A stretch of DNA of 50,456 nucleotides from a virus, in IMG/VR virus record IMGVR_UViG_3300020437_000008, positions 1 through 50,456 of that record. One strand, given 5' to 3'. The notes under the pieces are model-generated. The model made no database searches and had not been told where the DNA came from. It saw only the letters and a list, made by a program, of their open reading frames with translations. Position numbers and translations under genes: made by a program. This document shows positions 46,210 through 50,456 of this stretch, piece after piece (position 1 is the stretch's first letter; each line of letters starts with the position of its first letter).

Positions 46210-48605
46210 CAGTTTACTCTAGTAAAACCTTTTAATAAATTATAAGTTGCCCGAGGATCATCATCTTTTAACTCTGGATATTGAGCAGTAAGATCTGGCC
46301 ATTTTGTTAAAAAGTCATTTAAGTCATTATTTTTAGCAACTTCAAAAACTTGTGTTTGGGTTGCAGTTAATGTATCAAAACCACCGTCTGATTTTTTAAT
46401 ACGTATACCACCTTCTGGGACATCTAATGCGCCTTGTGCTTCTGCTTCTATTGCACTGACCATTTCTTCTGTGATTACTTTATTTGCGGCACGTATTTCA
46501 CGTAACCCCTCATTATATTTAGCGTATTTTGCTTCTGCTCCGAGACCTTGATTTGCTGGGTCTTGTAAAAATTCACTTGAGTATTTTGCCTCTAACTGAG
46601 CTCTCTTATTTGCGGCATTAAATACAGAGTTTAATGTTTCTAAACCTTTTCGTGAAACACCTATATTTGGTGCGGCTTTAATAATCAAGTCAACTTCTGA
46701 TTGATTTAGATTTCCAGGAAATGCTTCTGCCATCATAATAGCAAATTGTGATCCAACTGATTGTAATAATTCACCAGATGCTACATTATCTAAATCTTGC
46801 TGAAAGAACCTGTTAAACCTATCTTCTCCTAGTGCAGATCGCATTGTATCTACTATACCAAGAGATTCAGCCATTTTTATAATATTCAAACGAGTTTCAG
46901 CAAAAGCTCCAGTCTTAAAATTATCAGAAGCGGCAAGAGCTAAATTAGATAACCTAGCAAGTTTTTCAGCATTTTCTGCTCCTTTACCTATTTCTTCTAC
47001 TTGTTTACCAAATATAGTCGCAAACTCTTTATCCAGTGCTTCATTAGGGTTATAATTTTGTTTGACTGTTGATTTTGCTACGACATAGTCGTTATATGTT
47101 TTAGCTAAATACTCATTTTTAGCCGCTTGCTTATCCTGCTCTGTACCCTCTGTGTTTTTGTAAATTCTTTCAGCATTAGCGTTTGCTATTCTTTCAAACT
47201 CAGAATCTTTAACTGGTGTGTATTTTTCTGAGAATGCCTGAAACTCAAGCAATGTTTCAGCGTAACCTTCATCTGTTGGATCCATGCCCAACAATTTAGC
47301 TTGCACCTCTTTAAATTGTTTTATTTCTCTTTGAAAATCGGTATCTGGTATTGTCACACCTGTCTCATCAGCTGTAAGTGGTGTGGCAGTGCCATTTTTA
47401 TCTACTTTGAAAAAACCACTTTCAGCACTACCATAAACCTCAAAATCAATAGGCATACCCTCAACTGTTCTAAATTCAGTTGCGCCAGTTTGTTTATTAC
47501 TAACAAGCACTCCACCGCCTACGTTTTTAAATTCATATTTATCATCAACTTTTTCTGTGCCTAAATACTGTATATTTTTTGTAGGATCTGTGGCTGTAAG
47601 ATCTATTAAAGCAGTACGACCATCTCCTAATTTAACAGCACTACGAGCAGGAGCATTAGCAATATCTGTCGCTTTATATTCACCTGTTTGTTCATTAAAA
47701 TTATATACTGTGCCATCAGTAGTTGTGAATGTTGTATACTTAGTCGGAGTAGGTTCACCGAATTTAGTGGTTTCACCTGTAGTTTTATTGACAATATAAG
47801 GTTGCCCTGTACCATCTGTTTGAACAGTAATATCATCAGCTTCTAATAGTTTAGGTAGTGCTGTTTTTAATAAGTCGGATTTTTGTTCTGCGGCACTCGT
47901 TTTAGCGGCAGTTTGCGCATCTAATGCTTTAAGTTTTAAAGCTTGCTCTTGTTTACTTCTAGCTTGTGCCATTTGTAATATAGGATCACTGACATCTTTT
48001 ATATTTTCTTTTTTCAAAATCGTTGATAATAATTCTCCTCGGGGTGCATTAGCTACTATGGCGGCGAGGTTTAATCCTGATATAACTGGATTTAATTCAA
48101 AACCTGTAGGTGTATCACCAAGCACATCTTGATATTGTTTGAGATAAGCTTCGTATCCTTGAGGTTCAGGTATAAGAGAAGTCAAACCAGATAATTTTGT
48201 TGTGATATCTTCTGCACCTGTAGAACCACTTGCTCGCTTTACAGGTTGTTCACCCATAGCGATACGTGCTTTAGCTTCTGCTTGTCCTGGAGCTTGTTCA
48301 GTCAAACCGCTAGTAATACCTACACCATCAGCTGACACACCACCTTCTTGCACTGTTTCCATAATACCAAGAGTAGGTTGTATTAAAGTTAGTACAGACT
48401 CAGGTGTTTTATTAGCATCTTTTTTACCAACCAATCCACCAAGTTCCTGACGACGTTCAGCTACAGTAGCTTCATCACCACGTATAGCATTCATAATCCC
48501 TGCATAATCTTCAGCATTATCAATCTGCTGTTCTAAATTATCTATAGACTGTGCCATTTGTGCGAACATTGGTCTTGCTAAAGCTTGATCTTTCATATTA
48601 TTCAT
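46209..48605 (-). CDS. large internal virion protein
   Basis: This 798-residue protein starts MNNMKDQALARPMFAQMAQS. It has helical ends and a middle of repeated beta segments (TTDGTVYNFNEQTGEYKATD, GGGVLVSNKQTGATEFRTVE, SAESGFFKVDKNGTATPLTA). A long helical region follows (GAENAEKLARLSNLALAASD, LLQSVGSQFAIMMAEAFPG). The C-terminal segment EGGIRIKKSDGGFDTLTATQ recalls internal proteins of marine podoviruses. It shares TAATG-type coupling with its neighbours. Role inferred from position and composition. Confidence 0.6.
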   Translation of the reverse strand: MNNMKDQALARPMFAQMAQSIDNLEQQIDNAEDYAGIMNAIRGDEATVAERRQELGGLVGKKDANKTPESVLTLIQPTLGIMETVQEGGVSADGVGITSGLTEQAPGQAEAKARIAMGEQPVKRASGSTGAEDITTKLSGLTSLIPEPQGYEAYLKQYQDVLGDTPTGFELNPVISGLNLAAIVANAPRGELLSTILKKENIKDVSDPILQMAQARSKQEQALKLKALDAQTAAKTSAAEQKSDLLKTALPKLLEADDITVQTDGTGQPYIVNKTTGETTKFGEPTPTKYTTFTTTDGTVYNFNEQTGEYKATDIANAPARSAVKLGDGRTALIDLTATDPTKNIQYLGTEKVDDKYEFKNVGGGVLVSNKQTGATEFRTVEGMPIDFEVYGSAESGFFKVDKNGTATPLTADETGVTIPDTDFQREIKQFKEVQAKLLGMDPTDEGYAETLLEFQAFSEKYTPVKDSEFERIANANAERIYKNTEGTEQDKQAAKNEYLAKTYNDYVVAKSTVKQNYNPNEALDKEFATIFGKQVEEIGKGAENAEKLARLSNLALAASDNFKTGAFAETRLNIIKMAESLGIVDTMRSALGEDRFNRFFQQDLDNVASGELLQSVGSQFAIMMAEAFPGNLNQSEVDLIIKAAPNIGVSRKGLETLNSVFNAANKRAQLEAKYSSEFLQDPANQGLGAEAKYAKYNEGLREIRAANKVITEEMVSAIEAEAQGALDVPEGGIRIKKSDGGFDTLTATQTQVFEVAKNNDLNDFLTKWPDLTAQYPELKDDDPRATYNLLKGFTRVN

Positions 48606-49426
48606 TAGCCAAATGCCCTATTAAATCCACCGTATAAACTTAAACCACCTATCCCTGCACCCAATAATTGATTTAAGAGACTTGGTTGAGGGGTAGAGCT
48701 TATTTGTGTTTGCATCTGTGTGCTAGGTGCTCCAGTTAAAATATCACTGTAAAAACCTAGACGTTGCATAGGCTCCATTACATTCTGTAAATCTGTTTGT
48801 CTTTGTGCTTCTAACTGTTGTTGTAGTAAAGCACGTTGCTGTTCACCAAGCTGTGACATAACACCTAACCCTGACACATCCATTCTTTGCGCTAACTCGC
48901 CTAGACCACCTAAACGTGTTCCTGCTTCTATTTGTCTTTGGAGTTGGTTTTGGGCGGCTTGTTGCGCTTGTAAAAAATTTTGAGCTTGTGATTGAGCCAA
49001 TGCTGAAGCTCTATTACGGTCAACTTCACGTGATGCAATCTCTGCTCTACTTCCTCCAAAAGCATTTGCGCCAATCGCACGATCTGCCGCTTGATTCTGT
49101 TGTATGTCATACGCTCTATTAATTTCATCTTGCACCGCTTGTTGGTAAGGGTTCATATATTGATCTATCATGGCCTGTGAGGGGGCTAATCCTCCAGCTT
49201 GTATCATAAGAGATGCTGGGTTTATAAAATTTTGGTATGCACCCACACCTAGTTGTGAGGCATCGGCAAAAGCTTGTTGTTGTAAATCAGTAGCTCCTTG
49301 CGCTTGTACTTCTGGTAGACCACCAACAGGAGGTGCAGAAGTTAAATCTTTCGCTTGTTCAAGTAACCCTAATTTATAAGCTTCTATTTCAGGGGCTTCT
49401 CTTTGAATAATAGTATCAATTGCCAT
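48605..49426 (-). CDS. internal virion protein, Gln/Ala-rich
   Basis: This 273-residue protein begins MAIDTIIQREAPEIEAYKLG. It is very rich in Gln and Ala (QGATDLQQQAFADASQLGVG, ALAQSQAQNFLQAQQAAQNQ, LLQQQLEAQRQTDLQN) and holds the recognisable ANAFGGSRAEIASREVDRN segment (~121-139). This 'GAFGGSR.A' protein is a regular member of the internal-virion gene run of marine podovirus-like phages. The C-terminus (LNQLLGAGIGGLSLYGGFN) is glycine-rich and apolar. Probably an ejected or core protein. Confidence 0.65.
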   Translation of the reverse strand: MAIDTIIQREAPEIEAYKLGLLEQAKDLTSAPPVGGLPEVQAQGATDLQQQAFADASQLGVGAYQNFINPASLMIQAGGLAPSQAMIDQYMNPYQQAVQDEINRAYDIQQNQAADRAIGANAFGGSRAEIASREVDRNRASALAQSQAQNFLQAQQAAQNQLQRQIEAGTRLGGLGELAQRMDVSGLGVMSQLGEQQRALLQQQLEAQRQTDLQNVMEPMQRLGFYSDILTGAPSTQMQTQISSTPQPSLLNQLLGAGIGGLSLYGGFNRAFG

Positions 49427-50456
49427 TATGCTCTGCCCTCATATTCTTTCATCATTTGGTACATACGTTTTGCACCTTTAGTTCTGTCTCCCCCTCCAGC
49501 TCCTTTTACAGCATTTGCTGTCATAACAAACTCACCATCACTTAACAAAGCTGGTATTGAATCACTGGTTCCTGTTCCAGGACCAACGATTTCACCACCA
49601 TCTGCCGCCTGTATTCTTTGATAAAATGGATTGTCACCATAGAAAGTATTAGGGTCAAACCCATATTGGTATATACCCTGTTCTATATCTCGATTTAAAA
49701 TCATTTGCCCTGTAATATCATCTATATTATCGCCATTTTCATCCACTGGTGGACGTGTTGAATCATAAGCTGTTAATGCCCCGACTCCTGCTATACCTAA
49801 CGGAGCAAGTTTTTTAAGCAAACTAGGATCTTCGTATTTAGTAGAAGCACTAGTAATAGCTTTTGTTATCATGTCTGTTTGCTGATCTGGGGTTAACGGT
49901 GGCTGACCCCGATTTTCTAAAGCTAGATTTGCCACATCAATTGATTGTTGTGCGCCTTCTGCGGCTCTTACTGTTGCCGCTTCTGGGCTTAATGAAGTAC
50001 GTGATGGGCTTAAATAACTTTCTAATAATGATTCACCAGAAGTTTGCCCACTAGCATCCATCACATTTGGTGCTGGGTCATATACATACTTTTTAAATGC
50101 TTCTGTTATAGGGTTAGGGGGAGGTGATGGAGGATTTAATCGAGCATCTAATGGCATACCTTGAGCTTGAGGAGGTACATTCATAGCCGCTAAGTCTGGT
50201 GTTCCTCTTGCACCTTGAGACAGATTCCCTAATGTAGCATCCATTGGATTAACTTGTGCTGGGCTAACATTTACTGGCGATGTCTTTGGTGTTCTATCAA
50301 ATATACCGCGCACACCAATATCTCTGCCTGTTCCTAAAAAGCCTTTACCTTTTGCAAAACTACCTAAACCAGCTAAACCGCCCGATATCAAAGCACCTTT
50401 CAAAGCATCACCAGTTGAAGCACCCCTTAGTTTGGAAGCGGCAAAACTTCCCAAAC
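49426..50456 (-). CDS. virion protein, 5' end cut by window
   Basis: The frame is open through the right edge; only the last 342-343 residues are seen and no ATG is visible, so the start lies outside. It includes a glycine/alanine-rich apolar part (GALISGGLAGLGSFAKGKGF), a Pro/Asn-rich middle (LNPPSPPPNPITEAFKKYVY) and the C-terminal signature ADGGEIVGPGTGTSDSIPAL, LSDGEFVMTANAVKGAGGGD. I recognise that signature ('DGG...GPGT.TSDSIPA.LSDGEFVM.A.AV.GAG') from marine phage tail or internal proteins. Confidence 0.7.
   Translation of the reverse strand, partial: LGSFAASKLRGASTGDALKGALISGGLAGLGSFAKGKGFLGTGRDIGVRGIFDRTPKTSPVNVSPAQVNPMDATLGNLSQGARGTPDLAAMNVPPQAQGMPLDARLNPPSPPPNPITEAFKKYVYDPAPNVMDASGQTSGESLLESYLSPSRTSLSPEAATVRAAEGAQQSIDVANLALENRGQPPLTPDQQTDMITKAITSASTKYEDPSLLKKLAPLGIAGVGALTAYDSTRPPVDENGDNIDDITGQMILNRDIEQGIYQYGFDPNTFYGDNPFYQRIQAADGGEIVGPGTGTSDSIPALLSDGEFVMTANAVKGAGGGDRTKGAKRMYQMMKEYEGRA

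Noticed and set aside
1-50456. tRNA genes, integrase, phage RNA polymerase
   Set aside because: None was found on reading the intergenic regions and the translated frames; the gaps are mostly too short for tRNAs and no cloverleaf was evident.

Overview
The window looks like most of a tailed double-stranded DNA phage genome from a marine, SAR11/SAR116-type environment. The host cannot be read from the sequence. Supporting points are the AT-rich DNA, tight gene packing with ATGA/TAATG overlaps, and gene families typical of uncultured marine podovirus-like phages: SU10/P22-gp4-like adaptors, DUF5824/DUF6321-like basic peptides, a phage GroES, a 3TM holin and large internal virion proteins. There is no tape-measure gene, integrase, RNA polymerase or tRNA in view. 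All genes but one are on the minus strand, so transcription runs right to left; the exception is a SNF2-type helicase at 40.7-42.2 kb.

Layout, read right to left. 50.5-42.2 kb: internal virion (ejection) proteins, a GH24 lysozyme and a membrane-anchored protein. 42.2-40.7 kb: the plus-strand helicase, converging on that block. 40.5-33.5 kb: early/replication genes, namely two conserved phage proteins, a candidate ssDNA-binding protein, an archaeo-eukaryotic-type primase, an AT-hook peptide, a UvrD/Rep-like helicase and a DUF932 protein. 33.5-29.2 kb: a cluster that looks like a thymine base-hypermodification pathway (aGPT-PPlase/HMUDK_hel-like protein, GT-A glycosyltransferase, radical SAM/SPASM enzyme, thymidylate synthase-fold enzyme and an NMAD1-like protein). 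29.2-26.7 kb: family-A DNA polymerase with Leu at the Phe762 position, and an HD nucleotidase. 26.6-20.9 kb: many small accessory genes including a SleB-type lysin. 20.7-16.3 kb: TerS, a PD-(D/E)XK nuclease, two paralogous unknown genes each in its own transcription cassette, and TerL. 16.3-9.2 kb: portal, lysis genes, GroES, scaffold, decoration protein and major capsid. 9-0 kb: small basic virion peptides, adaptors and tail-fibre proteins, cut by the left edge.

A perfect 24-bp box lies upstream of both TerS (20.72 kb, minus) and the helicase (40.65 kb, plus). It points the same way relative to each gene and sits 40-41 nt before a TATTATA hexamer. This suggests a shared, phage-specific control element for the late operon and the helicase. 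If the genome is circular or permuted, the late operon would run from 20.7 kb leftwards, wrap around the window ends and finish at 42.2 kb against the helicase.

Most names rest on recognising motifs by eye. No database search was run, so family names should be treated as hypotheses where confidence is low.
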